Below are positions 31,518-38,156 of a stretch of 38,156 nt of DNA, piece after piece. Positions within the stretch are counted from its first letter, which is position 1. Every line of letters starts with the position of its first letter. The stretch lies in the IMG/VR virus record IMGVR_UViG_3300010885_039985, positions 1 through 38,156 of that record; one strand, given 5' to 3'. The position numbers and the translations under genes were made by a program. The notes below the pieces were generated by a model. The model did not search any database and was not told the origin of the DNA. It saw only the letters and a list, made by a program, of their open reading frames with translations. The stretch comes from a virus.

Positions 31518-32549
31518 ATGGTACAATCAGTAAAAGCCCGCCCCGTCGTCCGATCCCCGCGCCTCGCCAAGTCTCTCGCCAGGGGGATCCGGCACGAGGT
31601 CGAGCAAGCAGCCAGCGCCGCCGAGATCAAGAGGCTCAAGGAGCAACTCCGCGCCAGCGAATCCTCGACGGCCAAGCTCGCCGCCGCCCTGGACAGGGAG
31701 CGCTTCACGCCCAAAGCGAAGCAGCTCCGCCCCGGCAAACCCTCCACCAAGCGCGGCAAGGAGGACATTTTGCGGGTCATTATTCCCGACACCCACGGCT
31801 GCAAGGCTGATAAGGGAGCCCTGGCGGCTTGCCTTGGAGACATCGCGGCCATGGATCCCGACGAGGTGATCCTCCTTGGGGATCATGTCGATTGCGGCGG
31901 CCACCTGGCCCAGCATCATGTCCTCGGCTACGTCGCCGAGAGCTCCTACACCTACGAGCAGGATATCGCAGCGACCAGGGCCTTCCTGGATGCCTTGGCC
32001 TTGGCTGCCCCAAGAGCCAAGATCGAATACATCGAAGGCAACCACGAGCGTCGCGTCGAGACCTGGTGCATGACGCAGACCCTTCGCAACTCCAGGGATG
32101 GAGAGTTCCTGCGCCGCGCCTTCGCCCCCGAGTTCCTCCTCGGCCTGGCGGAACGCGGGATCAGCTACTACCGCCAAGGGGAATACTACGACGGCCTCCA
32201 GTTGCCCGGCACTATTAAGCGCGGCCGCTGCTACTTCACCCACGGATCGAGCACCAGCAAGCAGGCGACCACGACCATGCTCTCCCTCTTTGGCGGCAAT
32301 ATCGTGTTTGGACATACCCATCGGGAGCAAAGCAGCAGCGCCCGGCCGGTCCACAGCGGAACGATCAAGGGGTGGAATCCGGGATGCCTCTGCGAGCTTC
32401 AGCCGTTGTGGTGCCACACCTTCCCGACAAGCTGGACCCACGGCTTCGCCGTCCAGTCCGTTGCCAGGAGCGGAGAGTTTCTGCATCTGAATATCCCGAT
32501 CATCGCCGGTGAGAGCCTCCTCGGGCAGCTCGCCGCCAAGTTCAAGTGA
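31518..32549 (+). CDS. Calcineurin-like metallophosphoesterase, 343 aa
   Basis: Residues 25-65 are a charged coiled coil (AASAAEIKRLKEQLRASESS). The catalytic domain has all metal-binding blocks: PDTHG (Asp91, His93), GDHVD (121-125), GNHERR (Asn175, His176), FTHG (His242) and GHTH (265-268). Such enzymes hydrolyse phosphodiesters or phosphomonoesters with a dimetal centre. The substrate is unknown. It sits between terminase and scaffold genes, an unusual place for an enzyme, so a role in DNA entry or nucleotide turnover in infection is possible. Coupled to the next gene by GTGA. Confidence 0.88.
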   Translation: MVQSVKARPVVRSPRLAKSLARGIRHEVEQAASAAEIKRLKEQLRASESSTAKLAAALDRERFTPKAKQLRPGKPSTKRGKEDILRVIIPDTHGCKADKGALAACLGDIAAMDPDEVILLGDHVDCGGHLAQHHVLGYVAESSYTYEQDIAATRAFLDALALAAPRAKIEYIEGNHERRVETWCMTQTLRNSRDGEFLRRAFAPEFLLGLAERGISYYRQGEYYDGLQLPGTIKRGRCYFTHGSSTSKQATTTMLSLFGGNIVFGHTHREQSSSARPVHSGTIKGWNPGCLCELQPLWCHTFPTSWTHGFAVQSVARSGEFLHLNIPIIAGESLLGQLAAKFK

Positions 32550-32776
32550 TCCCCACGACCCAGCAGATCAACACCAGCCGGAAGGCCGCCCGGATCCCGG
32601 AGGGATGGCACACCCGCCAGGAGATCATGCACGCCTGGGGCCTCTCCCCCGCCTACTCAGCAAAGCTGATCCGCGAGAGCATCGAGAACGGGAAGTGTGC
32701 GATGAGGAAGTTCACCATCCTGACCCGCTCCAGGGGCATCTACCCCACGCAGCATTACAAATTCAAGAAGGGCTGA
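32546..32776 (+). CDS. Small winged-helix/HTH-like protein, 76 aa (GTG start)
   Basis: GTG overlaps the phosphoesterase stop. MIPTTQQINTSRKAARIPEG, WHTRQEIMHAWGLSPAYSAK, LIRESIENGKCAMRKFTILT, ending YPTQHYKFKKG. A helix-turn-helix (RQEIMHAWGLSPAYSAKLI) with a basic wing. Could be a small terminase analogue or a late regulator acting on the leader just downstream. Confidence 0.6.
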   Translation: MIPTTQQINTSRKAARIPEGWHTRQEIMHAWGLSPAYSAKLIRESIENGKCAMRKFTILTRSRGIYPTQHYKFKKG

Positions 32777-32782
32777 AGTATT

Positions 32783-32802
32783 TCCCACGAGATCCCACGA
32801 GA
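32783..32802. promoter_or_regulatory. Doubled TCCCACGAGA motif, possible late control site
   Basis: TCCCACGAGA occurs twice head to tail (32783-32792, 32793-32802), followed by TTGACG at 32809 (a -35-like hexamer, without a good -10 at 17 bases). Single copies are at 35147-35156 and, on the minus strand, at 20648-20657. All lie in gene-free DNA. Confidence 0.4.
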
Positions 32803-32876
32803 AACTTCTTGACGCGTCGGTCGGAATATCGCAATGGTGCGATTTAATCACTAGAGCAACTCTTTCCGGCTCGTGG

Positions 32877-32911
32877 TGCCGGTCTCATCGCCCCTTCGGC
32901 GTGAGACGGCA
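32877..32911 (+). promoter_or_regulatory. Leader hairpin upstream of scaffold/capsid genes
   Basis: TGCC-GTCTCA-CGCC pairs with GGCG-TGAGAC-GGCA around loop CCTTC, with only a bulged G (32881) and T (32888): 14 pairs. No U-run follows ('gggataaaggg'), so it does not look like an intrinsic terminator. It ends 38 bases before the scaffold ATG. The 173-base gap 32777-32949 also contains the TCCCACGAGA motif and no ORF. Confidence 0.6.
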
Positions 32912-32949
32912 GGGATAAAGGGAATGCATTACTTAGGGGATTTAACCTT

Positions 32950-33966
32950 ATGGGAGCAGAGACAGAGATTAGCTTATCGGACATTGCAGCCTTCTTGCCG
33001 GGAGAGATCCCGATCGAGGAGAAGCAGGAGTCCGACAAGGAGGGAACAGCCGGTCCGGAGTCATCCGAGGCAGGCGAAGATTCCAAGACACCATCAGATC
33101 AGCAGGCTCCGGCCGAGGTCGAGGAATCTGACGATTCCAACGATAAGGAAGAGGAGAGCGATCAGGTTGACGAGGAGAAGACTGACGGAGAGGAGGGGAA
33201 ACCCAAGTCCACCGAGAAACTTCTCAAGCGCATCGACAAGCTGACTGCCAAGCGCCGCACGGCCGAGGAGTCACTTGAGATCGCACGCACAGAGACAGAA
33301 CGGCTCAAGGGAGCGCTGGCCGAATCCTCCAAAGTGGTTCTAGCGCCAACGCCAGAAGATCCCTTGACCGATGTCGAGAGCCTCGACGACCTGGAATCCA
33401 GGATTGCGACCGCCAAGCGGATCCGCACCTGGGCCATGACCAATCGGGACGGAGCCACCGTCAAGGGTGCCAACGGACAGGAAGAGTATGTGGACGCGGC
33501 CGAGATGGCCCGACACCTCGCTTCCGCCGATGCCATCGTGACAGAGCATGGACCCGCCAGGAAGGAGTGGATCGCGCAGCGCGAGAGTAGTGTCGCAGAA
33601 GCCAAGGCCAGTTATCCGGGGTTCTTTACCGCGGGATCGACTGAGCAGAAGGCCTACCGCGACATCATCAAGGCCTATCCGGCCATCGCCCGCTACCCGA
33701 ATGCTGAACTGATCATCGGAGATGCCATCGTCGGCCAACAGGCCCGACAGGCCAAGCTCCAGGCCCAATCCAAGGCGCAATCAAATGCCCCTGGAGCGGG
33801 AGTGTCCAAGAAAGCGCCGTCCGCAGCGCCCGAACCTCCCCGCGTGAGTGGCAAATCGAAAGTCCCGGCCAACAGCAAGGCGGCAGCAGCCTCCCTACAG
33901 AAAGTTTTTGACGGCAACTCAGACCGAGAATCCGTCGCCTCACTCATGGAACAACTCCTGGGCTGA
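32950..33966 (+). CDS. Scaffold-like acidic protein, 338 aa
   Basis: Residues 15-85 are very acidic and disordered (EESDDSNDKEEESDQVDEEK). About 86-125 form a basic coiled coil (STEKLLKRIDKLTAKRRTAE). The middle is helical (DDLESRIATAKRIRTWAMTN), and the C-terminus is Ala/Lys-rich (VSGKSKVPANSKAAAASLQK) ending MEQLLG. Acidic start, coiled coil, basic end and position directly before the capsid gene are typical of podovirus scaffolding proteins that guide capsid assembly. One of few genes with a purine stretch (agggga) 13 bases before its ATG. Confidence 0.78.
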   Translation: MGAETEISLSDIAAFLPGEIPIEEKQESDKEGTAGPESSEAGEDSKTPSDQQAPAEVEESDDSNDKEEESDQVDEEKTDGEEGKPKSTEKLLKRIDKLTAKRRTAEESLEIARTETERLKGALAESSKVVLAPTPEDPLTDVESLDDLESRIATAKRIRTWAMTNRDGATVKGANGQEEYVDAAEMARHLASADAIVTEHGPARKEWIAQRESSVAEAKASYPGFFTAGSTEQKAYRDIIKAYPAIARYPNAELIIGDAIVGQQARQAKLQAQSKAQSNAPGAGVSKKAPSAAPEPPRVSGKSKVPANSKAAAASLQKVFDGNSDRESVASLMEQLLG

Positions 33967-34007
33967 CACAACCAAACCCGTCACCCCCAGACAACACACA
34001 CACTATT

Positions 34008-35024
34008 ATGGCCGAATTACTTATCAATGATCAGATCAGCCGCGGTCTCCGCGAGGATCTCTCCGACGTCATCGCCCTGGTCGATGCCAAGAGCAAGCCC
34101 CTCCTGGCCCTCGCCAAGAAGGGAGCCGAACTCGTCAACCCTGATGTCAACTCCTGGCAGGCAGACGGCTACAATGCACCCGCCTTTGACGGTGTGCTCA
34201 GCAACGCCGACGTCTCCAGCTACGACAGCCCAGCCGCCAACCGCGCCAAGCTCTCCGGACGCTGCATGAAGTTCCGCCGCGCCATCATGGTCGATGACTT
34301 CGCCGCCAACATCTCGGATGTCGCCGGTATCGGCCGCAAGAAGGAGCTCGCTCGTGGTGCAGCCAAGGCGATCGAAGAGATCGGCCGCGACATCGAGGCC
34401 GCCTTCTGCTCCGACCGCGACAGCCAACAGCAGTCCGGTGTGAATCCTTACCGCACACGCGGTCTCGGAAGCTGGATCAGCGCCACGGCACAGACCGACC
34501 TCCCCGTCGATGCAGCTTACCGCACCCCAGCGGCCAGCTCCATCACCACGGCCACGGATTCGATCAGCGAGTCCACCATCCAGAACATGCTCCAGTCCGT
34601 CTATGAGCAGACTGGCCAGGTCAAGGACAAGGTTCTCCTCTGCGGCCCGACGCTCAAGCGCCGTTTCACCGAGTTCACCAGGACCCAGGCTGGCAGCACG
34701 AACGTCGCGCTGAACATCAAGACCTACACCACCAACGCTTCTGACAAGAAGATCGTGTCGACGGTCGATGTGTTCGAGGGTGACTTCGGTTCCCTGACCC
34801 TCCTCCCATCTCTCTTCCTGGCACAGGATCAGGCAGCAGGCACTCAGACCCGCCGCGGCTTCATCCTCGATCCCGAGATGATCGAGGTGCGCTACGGCCG
34901 CCGCCCAGCCTTCACTGAGCTGGAGAACAAGGGTGGCGGTCCTCGTGGCCTCATCGACGCCATCGCCGGCCTTGTGGTGTATAACCCCAAGTCCTTCGGC
35001 AAGATCGCTTCGACCGCTTCCTAA
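34008..35024 (+). CDS. Major capsid protein (SU10/DUF5309-like), 338 aa
   Basis: Forms the icosahedral head. MAELLINDQISRGLREDLSD, CMKFRRAIMVDDFAANISDV, ARGAAKAIEEIGRDIEAAFC, then GVNPYRTRGLGSWI, SESTIQNMLQSVYEQTGQVK, VDVFEGDFGSLTLLPSLFLA and IEVRYGRRPAFTELENKGGG. This order (E-loop region, 'a.eEigrdiE.af...', 'R.trGl', 'st.ldvy..dfG.l.l.p.r.l', C-terminal 'd.....yl.r.f...lak.Gd') matches the DUF5309/SU10 major capsid family of HK97-fold proteins. Follows the scaffold gene and is followed by a hairpin. No protease gene seen. Confidence 0.85.
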   Translation: MAELLINDQISRGLREDLSDVIALVDAKSKPLLALAKKGAELVNPDVNSWQADGYNAPAFDGVLSNADVSSYDSPAANRAKLSGRCMKFRRAIMVDDFAANISDVAGIGRKKELARGAAKAIEEIGRDIEAAFCSDRDSQQQSGVNPYRTRGLGSWISATAQTDLPVDAAYRTPAASSITTATDSISESTIQNMLQSVYEQTGQVKDKVLLCGPTLKRRFTEFTRTQAGSTNVALNIKTYTTNASDKKIVSTVDVFEGDFGSLTLLPSLFLAQDQAAGTQTRRGFILDPEMIEVRYGRRPAFTELENKGGGPRGLIDAIAGLVVYNPKSFGKIASTAS

Positions 35025-35042
35025 GATTCGGGTTGTGATACT

Positions 35043-35068
35043 GAGCGCTCTCCGGAAGGGGAGCGCTC
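35043..35068 (+). terminator. GNRA-capped hairpin after the capsid gene
   Basis: GAGCGCTC-TCC, loop GGAA, GGG-GAGCGCTC: an 11-pair stem (one G-U) with a GNRA tetraloop, 19 bases after the capsid stop. The following bases are 'ccttcacag', not a U-run, so it may be a processing or stabilising hairpin, or a weak terminator that lowers expression of the genes beyond the capsid. Confidence 0.6.
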
Positions 35069-35086
35069 CCTTCACAGTCTGAAGAG

Positions 35087-35202
35087 CTGGTAAAAGGTAG
35101 GAAAGTAGAAAAGTAGAAAAGTAGAAAAGTCAGAACCTTCCCACCTTCCCACGAGATCCCACGTTCCCACCTTCCCACTTTCTAACCTTTTACCTTCTCA
35201 AG
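35087..35202. repeat. Repeat family A, copy 5 (longest, clear inverted repeat)
   Basis: Left GGTAAAAGGTAGGAAAGT (35089-35106) pairs 16 of 18 with ACTTTCTAACCTTTTACC (35177-35194). Between them are 'agaaaagt' repeats and 'ccttccca' repeats. The stem ends 8 bases before the ATG at 35203. Confidence 0.9.
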
Positions 35203-35538
35203 ATGTTCGCAGGGGAAAATCTAGGCATCGAAGATCCTGAAATGATCGACCTGATCAAGCAGGAGCTTGTCACCGGCTGGAATGCCTCGGCCGTCCTGGC
35301 TCGGGTCCGCCAGCAGCAAGTGGCCGTGGCCAACTCCCGCATCGAGACCGCCATGATCGAGGGTGTCGGCCAGCACACCATGTCGATCGACGCTGACGCC
35401 TACCATTTCTGGAACTGGAGAGAGCCCGGCTGCTGGGGAGACAAAGCCTTCCGCCGCGAGTACCTCCGGGACAATCCCTCCGTCGCCGCCCCCAAGACCG
35501 ACCGCAAGATCCAAGTCACTAACCGCTGGGGACGATGA
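35203..35538 (+). CDS. Hypothetical head-module protein, 111 aa
   Basis: MFAGENLGIEDPEMIDLIKQ, SAVLARVRQQQVAVANSRIE, DAYHFWNWREPGCWGDKAFR, ending DRKIQVTNRWGR. Mixed helices with a Trp-rich middle. Position between capsid and portal genes suggests a head completion or decoration protein. Not identified. Confidence 0.6.
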   Translation: MFAGENLGIEDPEMIDLIKQELVTGWNASAVLARVRQQQVAVANSRIETAMIEGVGQHTMSIDADAYHFWNWREPGCWGDKAFRREYLRDNPSVAAPKTDRKIQVTNRWGR

Positions 35539-35630
35539 GGGAAGTAAAAGGGATGAAAGTAGCAAAGTAAAAAGTCAGAACCGCCCCACCTTCCCACCTT
35601 CCCACTTTCTTACCTTCCCACTTTTTCTCC
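35538..35630. repeat. Repeat family A, copy 6
   Basis: 'aaaagggatgaaagtagcaa' then 'ccttcccaccttcccact' up to the portal ATG. Begins at the stop of the previous gene. Confidence 0.9.
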
Positions 35631-37682
35631 ATGGACCGCTCCGAAATCTCCAGCCTCATCTCCGATCTGAATCAGGCCGAGGCCGATGCCTCCTACTACT
35701 TCGGGAGGAAGACCGATAACTTCAATACCCGCTTCTGCTTATGGGCCGGTCAGAGCGAGGATGGCCGGAAGCACTCCTCCTCCCTGGGCAAGAAGCCATT
35801 TCCTTGGGATAATGCGTCTGATGCCCGGATCCGACTGGCCGATTGCCTGATCAACGATACCGTCCGCCTGCTCAAGCGGGCCTTCTTCTCCGCCAGGATG
35901 CAAGTCCAGCCGGTCGAGACCAGCGACGCTCAGAAGAAGGGCCTGGTCGAGATTGCCCTGAATTGGATGATGAAGACCCACTGCCTCGATGACCTCCGGC
36001 GCGAGGTGGAGCTGGCCCTCCAGTTCCGAGAGACCTACGGCCTGGCCGTCATGGGTGTCTTCTGGAGAACGACGACCCGGATCGAGGAGAAGAAATTGAC
36101 GTTGGAAGAGATCCAACAAGTAGCCCTCCAGGGAGATGGCGGTGCGGCCGCCCTGGTCGAAGCGATCCTGGACCCCCTTCAGGAGGAGAGCGCGAAGGAA
36201 ATGCTCGGTATCTTGAGCAACAAGCTCTCCTCCCTCTCTGCCGTCAGAGCACTCCGTGAGAAAGGAGAAGTCACCTACGAGAACCCCTACATCTTCGAGA
36301 GCAAGCCGGAGTGGGTAGCCCTGGAGCCGTTGGAGGACATCCTTTTCCCCGCCTCCACCTGGTCCATCCAGCGCTCCCCCTGGGTAGCCAGGCGTGAGCT
36401 CATCAGCGAAGAGGAGTTGCGCGAGCGCGAGACCACCCTCGACTATGATCACGAGTGGATCGAGCGGGCCGTGAAGCAAAAGGGAATGACCCACCGGATC
36501 AACCGGAACATCCTCCGCGTGAATATCCACATGACCGACCAGGACCGCGACCTGATCGAAGTCTATCATGTCTATAAGAAGCTCCACGAAAAGGGAGCCA
36601 CCAAGGTCCAGTGTGTCGTCATGCACACCGGGATCACCGATCTGGTGGCCAAGGAGGAGATCAGCTCCTACGAGCATGGCCTCTTCCCCTTTGTCGAGCT
36701 CCCCCGCGAGCGCGTCTCCCGCAATCTCCTGGAGTCCCGAGGGATCCCCGAGATCGTGGCGACCGCCCAGGCCGAGATCAAGACCCAGCGCGACTACCGG
36801 GCTGATCGCGCCTCCATCGCCATCCTGCCTCCCGTCCGTGTCCCGGCCAATCGGGGCAAGATCGAGCTCGTCTTCGGACCCGCCAGCCAGATCCCCGAGC
36901 GCAGGCCTGGAGAGTTTGGCTGGATGGAGCCCCCTCCGTTTGACAAGGGGACCATCGAAGTGGAGACCGCCACACGCGGCGACATCGACGACTACTTCGG
37001 CCGCGCCTCCTCCACCGTCCCTCAGTCCAGGACCATGCTGGCCCAGCAGGACCTTGTGGATGGATTCCTCACCGACATGAAGCTGGCCATCCAGCAGACC
37101 CTCCAGCTCATGCAGCAGTATTTGACCGACGCTCAGATCCAGCGGATCACCGGAGCACCGGCTGGCAACTACCAGCTCTCCAGGGAAGAGATCCAGGGAA
37201 GCTACGACCTCATGGCTGACTTCGACGTGAGAGATTTAGACACAGAATACCTCGGCAAGAAGCTGGATTACATCGCCAAGGTCGCCATCCCGCTCGATGT
37301 CGCCGGAGTGATCGACCGCGCCGGACTCGTCAAGTTCATCATGGGTGCCGTCGATCCGATCATGGGAGCCCAGCTCGTGAAGGATCCCGGCGTCGCCTCC
37401 GCCGCCGAGGCCGAGGATGAGCAAGTCCAGTTCACCAAGATCGCCGCCGGAGCCGAGCCCCCGATGAAGGAAGGCGGGAATCCCCAGGTGCGGATGCAAG
37501 TCCTCCAGCAGACCATCCAAAGCAACCCCGCCCTCCAGCAGCGCTACGCCCAGGATGAAATCTTCAAGGCTATGCTGGATGCCCGGATGAAGTCCTTCCA
37601 GTTCCAGATCCAGCAGCAGCAGAACGCCCAGATCGGCCGGACCGGAGCGGTGCCCGCCCTCTCGCAGCTAGGAGCTGCGTGA
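35631..37682 (+). CDS. Portal protein, 683 aa
   Basis: The dodecameric ring through which DNA enters and leaves the head. The N-terminus MDRSEISSLISDLNQAEADA is helical. GKKPFPWDNASDARIRLADC is the 'kpfPW.gaSd.ri.lad' block of podovirus portal proteins. The central part has FRETYGLAVMGVFWRTTTRI and WVALEPLEDILFPASTWSIQ. The C-terminus is helical and Gln-rich (SFQFQIQQQQNAQIGRTGAV), as expected of a barrel. Length is typical of P22-like portals. It lies downstream of the capsid gene, the reverse of the usual order, with the terminase 4.7 kb upstream. Confidence 0.85.
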   Translation: MDRSEISSLISDLNQAEADASYYFGRKTDNFNTRFCLWAGQSEDGRKHSSSLGKKPFPWDNASDARIRLADCLINDTVRLLKRAFFSARMQVQPVETSDAQKKGLVEIALNWMMKTHCLDDLRREVELALQFRETYGLAVMGVFWRTTTRIEEKKLTLEEIQQVALQGDGGAAALVEAILDPLQEESAKEMLGILSNKLSSLSAVRALREKGEVTYENPYIFESKPEWVALEPLEDILFPASTWSIQRSPWVARRELISEEELRERETTLDYDHEWIERAVKQKGMTHRINRNILRVNIHMTDQDRDLIEVYHVYKKLHEKGATKVQCVVMHTGITDLVAKEEISSYEHGLFPFVELPRERVSRNLLESRGIPEIVATAQAEIKTQRDYRADRASIAILPPVRVPANRGKIELVFGPASQIPERRPGEFGWMEPPPFDKGTIEVETATRGDIDDYFGRASSTVPQSRTMLAQQDLVDGFLTDMKLAIQQTLQLMQQYLTDAQIQRITGAPAGNYQLSREEIQGSYDLMADFDVRDLDTEYLGKKLDYIAKVAIPLDVAGVIDRAGLVKFIMGAVDPIMGAQLVKDPGVASAAEAEDEQVQFTKIAAGAEPPMKEGGNPQVRMQVLQQTIQSNPALQQRYAQDEIFKAMLDARMKSFQFQIQQQQNAQIGRTGAVPALSQLGAA

Positions 37683-37760
37683 AGAGGTAAAAGGTAAAAA
37701 GTAGCAAAGTAAAAAGTCAGAACCTTCCCACCTTCCCACCTTCCAACTTTCACACCATTT
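37683..37760. repeat. Repeat family A, copy 7
   Basis: 'aaaggtaaaaagtagcaaag' then 'ccttcccaccttcccacc', ending before the ATG at 37761. Seven copies in total flank structural and lysis genes only. Confidence 0.9.
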
Positions 37761-38156
37761 ATGTCCGCTAATCTCATCGTCGGTAAAGACCCTAGTGGCA
37801 ACAAAGTCCCCATCGCCGTCGATGCGGCGGGCAAGATCCAGATCGGAGGTGTCCAGCTCGACAACCTCAACGTCAATACCGACCAGATCGAGGCCAAGCA
37901 GGATGTCACCAACGCCCTCCTGACCACGCAGGCAGCAGATACCGCCTCGATCAAAACTCAGTTGGCAACCGGCAGCATTGCCGTGACGGGCGGAGGAGGT
38001 GGATCGGGCGGCGCAAGCGCTGCCTACAACGCTACCCTCCCGACCTACACGAGCGGCGCAAGCTCAACGCTTCAGACTGACATTAACGGCAAGCTGATCA
38101 CGACGGGAACGCTTACGGACACTCAACTCCGCGCATCAGCACTTCCCGTCTCTCTA
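37761..38156 (+). CDS. Virion-module protein, N-terminal 132 residues (runs off window)
   Basis: MSANLIVGKDPSGNKVPIAV, DAAGKIQIGGVQLDNLNVNT, EAKQDVTNALLTTQAADTAS, then a glycine stretch (GGGGGSGGASAA) and SSTLQTDINGKLITTGTLTD. Open to the last base. Resembles tail or head-fibre-like proteins that follow the portal gene in podoviruses. The glycine linker separates an N-terminal attachment domain from a distal part. May be the same gene as 1-193. Confidence 0.65.
   Translation, partial: MSANLIVGKDPSGNKVPIAVDAAGKIQIGGVQLDNLNVNTDQIEAKQDVTNALLTTQAADTASIKTQLATGSIAVTGGGGGSGGASAAYNATLPTYTSGASSTLQTDINGKLITTGTLTDTQLRASALPVSL

Noticed and set aside
35043-35068. Confident intrinsic terminator
   Set aside because: Strong stem but no U-run after it, so it is listed only as a hairpin of uncertain terminator function.
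37761-38156. Direct in-frame fusion of the last gene with the first (circular join)
   Set aside because: The join puts the start of the window in frame 1, which gives an unnatural peptide; the natural frame is frame 2.

Overview
The window reads as almost the whole genome of a temperate tailed phage, most likely a podovirus (short-tailed). It is not a chromosome with an integrated prophage. An attachment region with integrase-arm-type repeats on both sides of a tRNA-Thr fragment sits in the middle (about 18,720-18,950), with phage genes on both sides, which is the layout of attP in a circular or permuted genome. The two window edges both fall inside reading frames of a virion module, between the portal gene and the first tail genes. 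The ends do not join in frame, so a short piece (at least 2 bases) is missing or the cut is arbitrary. The DNA is GC-rich. Starts mostly lack a Shine-Dalgarno sequence, and many late-gene junctions hold low-complexity repeats of a kind I associate with Verrucomicrobiota and related environmental bacteria. That host guess is weak.

Layout, read as a circle from attP. A leftward block (21,675 down to 16,904) holds two paralogous ribbon-helix-helix proteins around a lipoprotein, a run of very small genes, attP, the tyrosine integrase, a coiled-coil protein and a secreted protein. A rightward early operon starts at 21,756 from a clear promoter with an inverted-repeat operator and essentially no leader. 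It carries small regulators (RHH, MerR/excisionase-like HTH, a larger HTH protein), a DUF1376/YdaU-type replication protein, a possible SSB-like protein, an AT-rich stand-alone RNA polymerase alpha-CTD-like protein and a DnaB-type helicase. The packaging/head module (29,268-38,156) has large terminase, a metallophosphoesterase, an acidic scaffold-like protein, an SU10/DUF5309-type major capsid protein and the portal.

The tail, lysis and ejection module (1-16,903) has a putative tail adaptor with a carbohydrate-binding-like insert, a membrane-anchored coiled-coil protein, a 3-TM holin, an M15 endolysin, a large tail protein with three internal repeats, a tail collar protein, several glutamine/glycine-rich probable ejection proteins, a PAPS-reductase-like enzyme overlapping a CxxCxxCC protein, and a 2253-residue polyvalent virion protein with ParB-like and zincin-like domains.

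Two gene-packing styles coexist. Sixteen junctions, mostly early, use 4-base ATGA/GTGA/TTGA stop-start overlaps. Late junctions are padded with at least six families of short repeats that often abut the start codon and in several places run into the coding sequence. The most unusual points are a 54-codon early gene whose product matches residues 884-929 of the giant virion protein, the alpha-CTD-like protein, the repeat families, and an attP carrying the 5' rather than the 3' half of a tRNA gene.
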